Assembly (NCBI GenBank): GCA_916700875.1
Contig: CAKAKS010000031.1
Location: 8,581,977-8,645,976 of the forward strand
Source of the DNA: Sebastes aleutianus
Taxonomy: Eukaryota > Chordata > Actinopteri > Perciformes > Sebastidae
Direction: 5' to 3'
DNA: 64,000 bases
The notes beneath the pieces are model-generated. The model was not told the DNA's origin. It saw nothing but the letters and a program-made list of their open reading frames with translations, and did not search any database. The position numbers were made by a program, and so were the translations under genes. Below are positions 1-10,890 of this stretch, in pieces (within the stretch, counting starts at the first letter, position 1; every line of letters begins with the position of its first letter).

Positions 1-235
1 CTGTGTGTTTTAAATCATGTCACAATACGATACGGAGGAAGAGAGGCTGGCCTAAAAACAGACACGTTTAAATTAGTTACAGGAGGCTGACAAATAATTT
101 AAACACAGCAAGTAAGGAAAGTAGAGACATGTCTTGAAAGAATGAAAGCAAAGAAGACTGCAGTCTGGCAATCAGCATCATGACACAACTAATAGAGGCT
201 CAAAGAGGCCAATTGAATCTTATTTGTGTTGGTCA

Positions 236-578
236 AGTCAATAAAACATTACAATATATCGATATTGAGATATGACACTAGATATCGTCTTAGATTTTGG
301 ATATAATATCCGGGTTTTCCTGGTTTTAAAGGCTCCATTACAGTTATAAGTGATGTTATTTTCTGAACTTACCAGACTGTTCTAGCTGTTTTATTATTTC
401 CCTTTACCCACTTAATCATTATATCCACATTACTGATGATTATTTATCAAAAATCTCATTGTGTAAATATTTTGTGAAAACACCAATAGACAACCCTACA
501 ATATTGTCGCAATATCAATCGGTATTTGGTCAAAATTATATTGCGATATTTTGATTTTCTCCATATCGCCCAGCCCTA
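236..578. mobile_element. Degenerate TIR element ending ATATCGCCCAGCCCTA
   Basis: The right end reads CCATATCGCCCAGCCCTA, identical to the right end of the element at 41547-42517, whose left end is TAGGGCTGGGCGATA. The interior is AT-rich with several ATATCG/CGATAT steps, typical of this non-autonomous DNA transposon type common in fish. The left end here is eroded; the boundary near 236 is approximate. Confidence 0.6.
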
Positions 579-869
579 GTACAGAGGAGGAGTAAGGAGG
601 TAAATCAAACACACCCCACAACCCTTCCAAACAACTATAATACTGCCTTTGAATAACAGCAAGGAGGGGAAAAATAAAGGAGAAAGAAATTGTTCTTCGA
701 AGGGGTAAATCATAGATAAAACAGTTGTTTTGTATCTATGGGGCAAATGGTCTCAGAAAACCATGATGACGTCAAACTGCATCAACAAAGAGGAACTTCA
801 GTTTCAAGTTGGACCTTGCAAACAAACTAAATGAAAATTTGGAGAAATTGTAAGCAGATTTAGTTAGCT

Positions 870-1560
870 ACTTAAAGGGTCAATTCACCCAAATTACAAA
901 AAAACCCAACATATTTTCTCACTAAACACTATAGTGGTATCCTGGCATGCAGATAGTTTGGGTTTTATTTGCCCATATTATGAGATAGCTCTTCACCAAC
1001 ATGCTACCATGGTCACAATGACAAAGCAGGAACACCGTGGTCACATTCACACGGCTACACGTTCACACTTGGAAGCTGTCCAGTACAACCACAGTCTGAT
1101 CTGTTGGCCACTGAGCTGCTCCACTGGAGCGGTTGGAGTTAAGGTAGTCTCGCATAGCCAGACCTATCTCCACAGCACTGTGTCAGCGCTAAAGAAAGGT
1201 CTGGCTCCACACATTATCATTCTGCTACAGGGGGGGAAATGTTTGTATTTCTTTAAACCGATCAAAATGATCTTGGACAGTGCAAAGCCCAGGATGCAGC
1301 GACGGTGCCCTTGCAAAATAGATAGCGCAGATAGTGGGAGAGGTGGAGAATGCTGGCTGAAGTAGGCAGCCAATGGCAGGCTTGTACCCACAGTCTACAT
1401 CTGGTGAGTCAGACAAGGGTTAAGGGCCTTTCTCAAGGGCACCGCAGTAGTGGTAATGAGGGAGGGGAAAATGCTGCTTTTCACTTTCACCACTGGACTG
1501 CGGGATTGAATCGACAACCTTACAATGTTACCTTACGTCACAAGCTCGCTTCTCTAACCT
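870..1560. repeat. Probable interspersed repeat, unclassified
   Basis: It starts with TTAAAGGGTCAATTCACCC and continues through text resembling fish interspersed repeats, including a stretch near 1420-1500 with CTCAAGGGCACCGCAGTAGTGG. It contains a 143-codon open frame (934-1365) with no recognisable protein. Family and borders are uncertain because no second copy lies in this window. Confidence 0.35.
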
Positions 1561-1744
1561 TTAGGTCACCACTGACGTGTAGCAGGTATAATGTTCAACA
1601 TGTTCGACATCCTAATTCAGTGTGTTGGCATTTGCTAGCTATCACAAAACACAGAGTTCAACTGAGGGTGATAGGAATGCCTTTTGTTTTGCAGGTATTT
1701 GATCATAAGCCAAAGTTTTAAAGAAATTAAAACGTTGACGTGAT

Positions 1745-2035
1745 GAAGACGTCGGATTAAAAGTTAAAGGATCACCAACAGTTATAATAATTCATCCTGA
1801 GGGGACCATGAATGTCCAAACCAAATTTCATGGCAATCCATCTAAAGAGACATTTCACTCAGAACCATAACCATCAACCTCATGGTGGCATTAGAGGAAA
1901 AGTCAGGGGGTCACCAAAGACAATAGGCTTCACCCTCCAGAGAATGTGTGCACAAAGTTTCATGGAAATCCATCCAACAGTCAGTCTGGACCAAAGTGGT
2001 GGATCGACCTACCGACAGCCCGACTAGCATGGCTA
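1745..2035 (-). repeat. Interspersed repeat fragment (ATGGATTGCCATGAAATTTGG family), minus orientation
   Basis: The sequence contains two diverged copies of CCAAATTTCATGGCAATCCATC-like text (about 1820-1850 and 1957-1980) and GGTCACCAAAG. The reverse complement matches the repeat at 25125-25450, which is in the plus orientation. It is a widespread fish interspersed family; I cannot place it in a named class. Confidence 0.55.
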
Positions 2036-4996
2036 AAAATTCAACAGCAACATTTCTTTCCAGAAACAATGTCCTTCACGCCGAGCTGAGGCAGAGAAGG
2101 ATAACTCCGAACCTGGGGAAATCAAACCAAATCTATCTGCATAGCCAGATACCTTTATACTATACTTGAGTTGTGGTGACGTGTTTTGGGATTTCAGGAT
2201 TGTTTTTGTCTAGTGTTTAGTGTTGAATGTCTTGTGCTTTGTTGTGTTTTCTTTGTCTTCTAACATCTTGGGTCCATGTTGGAAATAAGTATTTCCACTT
2301 TAACACGTTATCCTTTGGATATTTTTTTGTTTTCTTTGTCTGATAATCCATAAATAAAATCAATCAATCATAGAAAAATGAGGAAACAGAGTATGTTTTT
2401 TTTGTAATTTCGGTGAACTTTTTTTTTAATTGTTTGCTCTTTAATCTGGCCACTATAACCCATTTATTTTTACATGGACAGACACAAACACTTAATCTAA
2501 TTCCAACCTTAACCCTGGCCAAAATGTCCTCACTTTCCAAAAAGATGGTATCCTCACAGTGACAATAAAGTAGAAGAGCCCACACATTAAGCCCCTGCAT
2601 TGTGCAACACATCTCAGAGAACAAACAGCTGATACGGTGACCACGAGGACGAGTCGAGGACCATTCCAGCACTGGTCAGTCACTGGCTTCTCAGCTCGTC
2701 TTCTGATGGACACAGAATACAGTCTAATCACTAAGAGTGCACACCCCTTGCTCATCATGGTACAGGTTGAGAGACAATACAGCTGTATAAGTCCTGAGAT
2801 CATCCTCCGCCTGCCGCTGTCCTGCGTCTACTCTGTGCTGTCTCAGCGGAGCTCACCTGCGCTGCTAAGCTGGGTTGGTTACTGGTTTCACGACGCTCAA
2901 TATAACTAATGGAGTCCGGCTCAATATTTAATCTGTGTAATGTGGAGATGGGAGCATATATCTTGTCACTGGGAATGAAATCGCTCAATCTCATTAGTGA
3001 ATTAGGTTGAGAGGTTCTGCCCGATTAGACTTTAATGCAATGCTTTATTTATGATATCAAAGTGAGCCACTAAGAGGCCACTTTGCTGAGTAAATCCGAA
3101 ACTGTTGCTGATTCAGTTTGCTTTTGTTTCTGAAATTAAGTCTCACATTTGCATATACATTCTTCTATTCAAGCAAAGTTAAGCCTCCCTGAGCCAAAGT
3201 AAAAGCTTGTATAAATCTTTCTTTCTTTAAAGAGTTGCTGCTCCGGCCAACAAATTAATAACCTCGAATCACCTGCATGTTTAAAGGCAGATGCAATTGA
3301 GTGAATGCCATGAATAAATAATTTTTAGGATTCTCAACTCATTGGGAGGCTGAGTGTCTCTGCCCTTGAAAGCCTGTATGTTCACTGAAAACATTGAGGT
3401 CACCAGCCAGCGGTGGTTATCTGACTCCCGTCTGGAGTCTCAGGTAGAGGACAGATTTCACTGTGAGAAATGCAGAGCGTCTCCTGCAGTTATCTCTGAC
3501 ACATACACACCACCCAGGGGCGGTCTGACAAGCATGGCCAAGTCTAACTTCGCTGGCACAGTTTTGGCGATGTGCTGTTATTTTATCTTTTCTGCAGATT
3601 GTAAAAATGTAATACTGTGAAACATCAGCGCTGACTTATATCACAAAAAGTACACATCAAAGACAGAACAGCCCCCAAAGCGTTTTGCATTAGTTTGGGA
3701 AAACTCAGCAGAACTGTCATCACAAGGTACGGCGACACAGCAATGGCCTTAACACAAATGCCCCTCGGCTACGAGCGCTTGATGTGAGAGGAAGAGAAAA
3801 CTTTAAAAATGTCAGTTTTCTGTCTTTTTGGGAATTAGGGGGAACTCATCAACCATCTTAGCAGCGAGAGCTCCCCGCTCGTAGCTCATATCAGACTCCG
3901 ACAATGACAAATCAAAGTCATCTAGCAGCTACAGACTCTAACCTCTCCATTTCCACTCACGCTGTACAGTAAGTCGCTGCCTGCCAACGCAGCAACTTAA
4001 AAGTCTAAAAAGTCCTCCGGCGGATCGCCAGCTGTTAACAAAAGATATCATTGGGGCTGAATCAGGCCGATAACGTTTGAAGGAGAAGTATAAAAAGGTA
4101 CTGAGCAACACCAACATGTACAAAGGAGGACTGAACATTAATATTACCTGGCCTGATTGTGGGACAAGTCTGGGGACATTTAGCAGAACATGGACACACT
4201 GTTTCTCTCTGTTAATGCACTTGGCCCAGTAGATCACCCGTCACTGCCACTGCAGCACAGCAAATGTATCGCTAAACAATTCAAATGACAGCTGGTGTCC
4301 AACATCTACCCTGTCTGACCTGACCTTTTGAGTTCTCAGTCACTCTGAGGAGGAAAAACTTCCTGTTGTTAAAACGAGAGGGCACAGTCTTTACCGAGTC
4401 TGACAAGTAAATCAGTTTTAAGGGGCTAGAAGTGGTGAGGAAATATTTCATCATCCTGACTTATGCTTCTGCATCTGACAGGCATCTGTGGGTACACATG
4501 GATGTGCATGCATAATCTATTTCCCCTGCAGGAGCAAAGACTTCTCACATGGAAAAGTGCACTTTCGAAATAGCACTCTACTAATATCCCAAAACATGCT
4601 GGGCTCATGTAGAGTCATGACCGTGGGGGTCACAAACCAGGGACATCACATTATACTGAACAACACAATAGAAGATAGCGTGTGATGTAGATAATACTAC
4701 TGGCTTGTGTTTTGTTAAGTGAAATTCTATGACAGAAAACTATGATTTAAAAGGACACTCACTATTTACTAGTCAATGGGAGTACAGCATATGAAAATAG
4801 TTGTATGTCTTTGAAAAGTCTGACAAAATTATATCAAAGTATATCAGCTTGAGTTTAGAGACTTCAGATTCTTAAAGGGGACCTCGACCAGTTTTACATA
4901 TCAAAGTCTGTTTACAGGTCTTGGGGAGTACTACTGCCTTTTGTGTCTCCAGAGGGAGCTGCACAATGTCCAATAAATCAGCCGATTGGACTGTTG

Positions 4997-5604
4997 TCAG
5001 GCTATTAAATAGGCGATATCGATCACTGTAAGCACCATAGATGTGGGTCAATAGGGGCCTACTACACCCACTAGTAGGTTTTTATCATCTATTCACATGA
5101 AGGTATAGAAAGAAGATATAAATGAACACGACAGCGACCTTTAGCGACCGTAGTAATTATGACAGGAGCAGAAGCGGAAGTCAGGTGCTATAGGATAGAC
5201 AGCATGAAACTCCATATGGTGTGGAGGTATGGGGTGATGGATGGGACACAAAACACAGGCATCCTGTGTGAAACAAACAGCGTGTAGTTTGTAGTTCTTT
5301 TTGTTCACAAGCCTTACGTTTCGCTTTCACTTTTGAATCGTAGTTATTTTAAGGCAAAACACAATGTTTTTCCCTAAAATAAAAGTGGTGATGTTGCCTA
5401 AACCTAAAGAAGTTGTAGTTTATTGTTTTGCCTAAACCTAAAGAAGCCTTTTTGTTTGTGTTCAAAACATGACGTTTCAATCGGTTTTACGTGTTAGAAC
5501 GTGTTGCTTTTAAGTTTCGCTTTCACTTTTACAACGTAGTAGGCCCCTACTGACCCCCATCTATGGTGCTTATGGTGACAGATAACGCCTACTTAATGGC
5601 CTGA
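4997..5604. mobile_element. TIR element with ~75-bp terminal inverted repeats
   Basis: The left arm (4997-5071) reads TCAGGCTATTAAATAGGCG and continues through AAGCACCATAGATG to AGGGGCCTACTAC. The right arm (about 5530-5604) is its reverse complement with scattered mismatches. About 450 bp lie between, including an internal repeat of AAACCTAAAGAAG. There is no coding capacity, so this is a non-autonomous (MITE-like) DNA element within the kcnn2 intron. Confidence 0.75.
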
Positions 5605-8482
5605 TATCAGTCGTATTGGGTGCATAAATTGCGACTACAAGTTGAAAAAATTAAACAAATCTGGGGGCGTGGAGTTAGAAAGAAGTGCGCTTATCACCAG
5701 ACCTCTGTTTTCATTTTGTTATCAACTGGTATTGCTAACTATAGCTAACAATGGCTAACCTGGCTGGAGCAAACCCCATTAAGTTTTCTGATTTATTGTA
5801 CTGGAACGCGGTCAACTCGGGTGTGACGTCATTCCCAGCACCGAAGCAAATGGAACGCAACGTAACACACCTGAATAACTGATCAAACTGTCTGCGGTCC
5901 ATTTGTATTGTGGGTAATGTAGTAATGCAGGTTGTGACAAGGAAGGCGAATGTGTGGAATAAAAAAGAAAACAATATCTCTGGTTCTTTTGATCTTTTTT
6001 TGTATTCAGTCTAAATCAATGGATTACTCTTTTACTGTAACAGTAAGCGTCTGTTATAAACTAGGGGCAGCGTTAAGTTTGAAAGACATGGCAGGGAGGG
6101 TCTAATAAAAAATTTGAGCTGATAGAATTAAATTGAATTCATATGAAGTCAAATCAAATTTTTATCAGATGCAAATGAAAGAAGCAGAAGAGAAAATCAA
6201 AAGGAAACACACACATCCAGAGCAACTGTGTGTGCATATGTGTGTCATTAGCAAGATAGATTTAGAATTAATTTGTCTGCGTGTGTGTATGTGTGCAAGT
6301 ACATACAGTATGTCAGTCTGCAGGAGTAATGACAGACTAGCAACAACAGGCACAAATTCCCTTCAGGCAGGGAAGCAAAGGAGCAGCTGGTGTGGTGGAA
6401 GTCGAAACATAAACACTATGAACTGGATTTAAATAGTAAGACAGAGTCAGGTTCCAAGAACCGGCTGATAGTTTTGCTCCAAAGGGGGGACTTGATGAAT
6501 TAGGTGTTCAGGCTTCTACGTTTGAATAAGTTGTATATAAATCATTGTGGAGAGGGGATATGTGATGAAAAGTGCATTGCAGTAATCCACTCTAGGGCAA
6601 ACAATTGCCTTAATAAAGTTTTCTAGGTCAGCAAAAGAAGAAACATCTTTATCGTGAAGAGAAAGAGAGCTATCTCGGGTGAAAAACGTTTTTGGGTATC
6701 GACGTGACTGTCAGAGGAGTCTGGATCAAAGAGGTTTGAAACAGCCTTCCTGTGGGGTAAATGTGCACCTACTGACAATTAAAGGAATGGAAAGAAAAGC
6801 TCGTTTCAGATCTAAAATTAAATTTTCAGCTTGCTTGTAGTGAAGGAAAGAATACTGCTTCACAGCCATTTTTAATGTGTAGATCAGAGGCTTCAAGCTT
6901 TTTAAAAACTGCTATCATCACCATATTTATCAATACAGATGTGTTGCTGCATCAAGACAGTGAGAATATATGAGTGACCAGAAGTATGTACTGTAGCACA
7001 ATCCAGTGCTTAAGCATTTAACTGGTTTGTTGTGAACAGGGACCATAAAAGTACGGCTGAGGCACCACTACCAATTTAACATAAAACTCACTAAATGGAA
7101 ACCTGCTGGGATGACAAATGCACCTTTGCAAGATATTCATCACACCTCAATACATTATCCAACATCAAGAAAGGTTTGCACAAGCAGGAGGATAAAAAAA
7201 GCTCAGTTTATGAATTGAATAATTTACAGAGGATTAAGTAAAAGGTGTGGAGGCCGAGGGAGGGAAGAATGAACATGATACTCATGTAAACTTACAGTAT
7301 GCTTTCTAATTTATAAACAGCTACTGGGAGACTGTCTGCCGGCGAAATGAAAACACTTCTGTTATGCATTGAAATATGGTAATGTGCATTTCTATCATCC
7401 CTCATAAAGAAAGGTTTACAATGAGACATCTGAAGGGGCTGACACGTTTTACTGTTGGGCTATTTCTATGACTGATTCTCCCCTGGGACTTGTAAGCACT
7501 AAATACACCAGCAAGGCTGATGAATATACTGTAGCTAATGCAACTTTGTATGCAAAAGAGGAGAGCCTCATGTATTGTCCAAATGTAATTTTTCAGTTCT
7601 GCTAAAACATATTCTTCATCTTAAATAAGAGCAGATGGAAACAGCTGGATCAGCTCATACAGTTCAGCTAAAGGCCTTTTTTTAATCGCCATTGCCATCT
7701 TTCGTCCGATTAAACATGGTGCCATTCAAGATTTGAGAAAATGCTTGAGTTGTGCTTCTTTTCAAGTGAAGTTTTCCCCTTTTAATACTAAAAAAGAAAG
7801 TATCTGATACATGAAAGCTATCTGGCAACATACGTCCACCCTGCAGAAAGTGGCACCATTCATTTTGGAGCTGTTTAACAAAGACACAAGTGCTGAAGCG
7901 CAGGAAGCCAGACCTGTAAGTAATGCAACAATGCTCCGAGGCAAGGTCATAAAACTGTCCAAGTGTTGGAGCATCTCAGGGGACGCTGGCAATCTATATT
8001 CATCCACTGAGTCCTGTGAGGAGCTCGTAAATCTTATCAAAAATGTATAATGGACTGTTAATGTGGGCGCCAAAAGATGATGATGATCACTCTATACTGT
8101 CCAAACACATCTCTACTGTCATTTATACAATCACAGAGCTGTATAGAGATGTTTTGATATTTAAAACATGGAGCCATGGACAAACATTAGACACTTTGGA
8201 GTGATACATATTATGATAAAGACACTGCACAGAAACTGAAATATAACACTTGCTTTCACAATGAGTTATTTGCTTTGGCAAATCAATAAAGCTGCAAATT
8301 CTAATTTTCTGCAAAACGCACTGACTGACAAACCTATTTGTGACATCTTATAAAGTTGTAAAAGGCTGTGTTAATTTCACATTAAATTGAGCATTTACTA
8401 AATGTTACAGCAGACTGTTGCTGCTGACCCCTTCAACAACATCAACAGTTAAGATAATAAGAAAAAAGTGTGACAACATTAC

Positions 8483-8578
8483 CTGTATCTCTCTTGCATG
8501 GTATATGATAATCAGCCCCAGGAGAATGATTGTAGAAAGGCTTATCAGGCATTTTAGAGCTAATGAATACAGGGACTC
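8483..8578 (-). CDS. kcnn2: kcnn2 exon 2: S2 segment of SK2
   Basis: This 96-bp phase-0 exon is flanked by a ttttccAG acceptor and a CAG|GTAATG donor. It encodes 32 residues that begin ESLYSLALKCLISL and end YHAREIQ, matching the second membrane segment of SK2 almost exactly. It joins in frame to the GAYGK end of the exon at 9905-10702. The next expected exon, which begins near the LFMVDNGADDWRIAM region and carries S3 to the pore, is not found to the left, so it lies outside the window. The intron between the two exons (8579-9904) carries a TIR element bracketed by direct repeats. Confidence 0.95.
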
Positions 8579-8643
8579 CTGGAAAAAGAGCAACAACACT
8601 ATAGCCAAACAACACACAGCATCATGACATGAAATCACATTCT

Positions 8644-8840
8644 TATATGGTGGTAAACCAGCCCCCCAAAAATCTGGGGAAAAAAAAAACATGCAAGTAA
8701 TAATTCAGCTTCTTCAAGGTGTAGCTGCAACAGATTCTGACATGTGATATCTTTTTGGACTATTATAAGGAACATGGTTGGACAGCAGTGGGCCTTTTGG
8801 CCTGCATGTGACTACATGGGACACTTTGCAGTGAGCCCCA
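8644..8840. repeat. Direct repeat, left copy, abutting a TIR element
   Basis: This ~196-bp block begins TATATGGTGGTAAACCAGCC and ends TTTGCAGTGAGCCC. It recurs with a handful of substitutions and small indels at 9598-9791. The two copies sit immediately on either side of the element at 8841-9597. Confidence 0.85.
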
Positions 8841-9597
8841 CACTGTAAACAATTGCTGTTAATTTACAGCAGGATTTCAACAGTATTAACCTGTTATTGC
8901 TAAAAACAGTGCTTTACTGTTAATACAAAAGAAAACCTGTTAAATTACGCTCATAGGCCGTTTTTTAACTGAACTATAATGTATTCTTAAAAAACAGCAC
9001 TTTACTGCTGATCAACTGTCTAAAGTATCATCAGTAACAGTTTCATGCAGTATTTTTTTAATTCTGGGACCTGATCTGCACATGTGAGGCTTGTACATTG
9101 TACATGATTGTAAAATCTGTGAATTAGCTCTGTTCTTCACTCACATGTTGTTATGGTTTGCATCCTGTGCTTGTAGCCAGCTATACACAGACATTTTGGG
9201 AAAAGTGTCAACAAGTCTATTATAGCCTTTTTCCTAACAAGTGCATTTAATTGTATTTAGTGTGACTATTCCTATGTCTGTAACCTGCTAAGTCTATTCA
9301 TCTAGGCAAAAAAATAATGTTTATTAAAATGTATGTAAAAAATACAACCTAAATAGTGCATTAAAACAAATCAGTAAGTAAAAGAAAGGTGGAAAAACAG
9401 CTATATAATGTATCTTTAAACGGTAAATTAACTGTAAAATACTGTGAAATTAATAAAAAACAACCAGTTCAAACTGTATTTTTCATTAACAGTACAAAGC
9501 TGTAAATTTCAGCGGCAGTATAATAATGTTAATTTTACAGTAACATAAACTGCTGCCAGTTCTTTACTGTTATTTTACTGGGAAATTCTTAACATTG
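8841..9597. mobile_element. TIR element (CACTGTAAACAATT ends) in kcnn2 intron 1
   Basis: The left end is CACTGTAAACAATTGCTGTT. The right end, read as reverse complement, is CAATGTTAAGAATTTCCCAG, an imperfect inverted match. The interior repeatedly carries ACAGTAAA/TTTACTGT motifs. It has no ORF of note and looks like a non-autonomous hAT-like fish repeat, though the class assignment is only inferred. Confidence 0.65.
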
Positions 9598-9791
9598 TAT
9601 ATGGTGGTAAACCAGCCCCCATAAAAAAATCTGGGGAAAAAAAACATGCATTCAGCTTCTTAAGGTGTAGCTGCAACAGATTCTGACATGTGATATATCT
9701 TTGTTGGACTATTATAGGGCTCATGGTTGGACAGCAGTGGGCCTTTTGGCCTTGCATGTGACTATACATGGGACACTTTGCAGTGAGCCCC
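9598..9791. repeat. Direct repeat, right copy, abutting a TIR element
   Basis: Second copy of the 8644-8840 block, beginning TATATGGTGGTAAACCAGCC. It shows small indels relative to the left copy, for example CCCATAAAAAAATCTGGGG against CCCCAAAAATCTGGGG. Confidence 0.85.
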
Positions 9792-9904
9792 CAGACTTAT
9801 TTAAAGTGCTTTTCTATAACACTTTTTTTTATTGACTTGCTCCTGTCTTGTCACATGCTATACTAAATTAAACTCTGCAGGACGACATGTGTATAGATAC
9901 GCAC

Positions 9905-10702
9905 CTTTCCATAGGCTCCCCATGAGAGTTCAGTCTCTATAACCATAACAACGATCCCAAACATCCCAAAGATTAAAGCATAGTCGCTGAGCCTCTTCCT
10001 CTTCTCAAACAAGGCCCTCCTGTGTCCGAGCTTCTCTCCAATGTTCTGGTTCTTCTTTTTCCCCGATTTGCCTCCTCCACTGTGGCCGCAGCCTCCTCCT
10101 CCACCTCCTCCTCCTCCGTCTCCGGATGCGTAAGGCATCAGCGTGGTGGAATTGTTCTCCGGCTTGGAGACCAAAGTGTCCGACGCGTCTGCGGCTGAGA
10201 TGGGCTGCAGAGGCTGCGACTCGGAATCGAACTCGTGTATGTTTCTGCGGGACGAGCTCAAGTTGCTCAGCGGCCGCATCACGCCGCCGTTGTATCTGCA
10301 GCTGCTCATGGCTATTTCATTATAGGAGTTACTGTCTTTGTGGCTGCTGCTGCCCAGGCTGCCTCTCTGCTGCCGATGCTTCTGCTGCTGCTGCTGATGA
10401 TGATGCCTGGATGAACTACCATGACTGGAGGGTGTGAACTCGCAGACGCTGTACTGGCAACCTCCTTGCCTCGAAGACGTTTCCGAAGGTGTCCTTAAAG
10501 TTCCCACAGTGGTCGGCGACGTCCCGCGAAAGACGAGGCTTTTGCGCGCATCGCAGGTGCAGCTACTGCAGGTGCAGCGTTGCTCGTGCTGCTGCACGCT
10601 GCTGCAGTAGTGCTGGTACTTACAGTGCTGCTGGAACTGCTGCTGCTGCTGGTGGTGCTCGGGGAAGAAATCGTTCTGCAGCTGCAATGATGGGGTTTCC
10701 AT
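9905..10702 (-). CDS. kcnn2: kcnn2 exon 1: SK2 small-conductance Ca2+-activated K+ channel, N-terminus and S1
   Basis: This exon encodes 266 residues of SK2, a voltage-independent potassium channel of the plasma membrane that is gated by calmodulin and sets neuronal after-hyperpolarisation. Residues 1-131 are a low-complexity extension rich in Gln, His, Cys and Ser, with Q5 runs near residues 18-22 and 103-107. M132 (codon 10307-10309) begins MSSCRYNGGVMRPLSNLS, the start of the common mammalian SK2 isoform, so both a long and a short start are possible. A Gly9 run follows, then the basic stretch KLGHRRALFEKRKRLSDYAL leading into S1 (about residues 237-262). The exon ends GAYGK followed by a GTGCGT donor. 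The usual SK2 gene continues with S2 at 8483-8578. The identity is very secure; which start is used is not. Family function is established knowledge; the exon borders are read from the sequence. Confidence 0.95.
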
Positions 10703-10890
10703 GTCAGTGCTGCCGGTTAAAGCAGCAGTCGGGTACCACAGAGCACCCGACGAAGGGCGTTATGGTACCTTACCGGAGGACGGAGCCGCTGCTGCATGGA
10801 GGGACCCATTTCGGCTCCGGTAGATTGTGTGAGAGCTGGAGGAGCCTCCGATTGGGCCGAAGGGGGGGGGGGGGACCAAAACAACTGTCT
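10703..10890 (-). promoter_or_regulatory. kcnn2: Candidate 5'UTR/proximal promoter of kcnn2
   Basis: This is the 188 bp between the long-form start codon and the first tandem repeat copy. It is GC-rich compared with its surroundings and includes an uninterrupted G run near 10862-10874 on the plus strand (C run in the sense of the gene). The open frame continues a few codons upstream of the ATG at 10702 without another ATG. No TATA box is evident. The assignment as promoter or leader is inference from position. Confidence 0.4.

Larger units (their letters stand above)
1..8482 (-). other. kcnn2: kcnn2 intron 2 (partial), repeat-rich, no further exon seen
   Basis: From the donor after 8483 to the left edge I see no stretch resembling SK2 S3-S6, the pore (SIGYGD) or the calmodulin-binding domain on the minus strand, so this is taken as intron. 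The short ORFs here show no recognisable domain. Recognisable repeats are listed separately (236-578, 870-1560, 1745-2035, 4997-5604). The parts at 2040-4990 and 5610-8480 show nothing further that I can support beyond AT-rich unique-looking sequence. Confidence 0.7.

Noticed and set aside
934..1365. 143-codon frame
   Set aside because: No recognisable domain; lies in a probable interspersed repeat within the kcnn2 intron.
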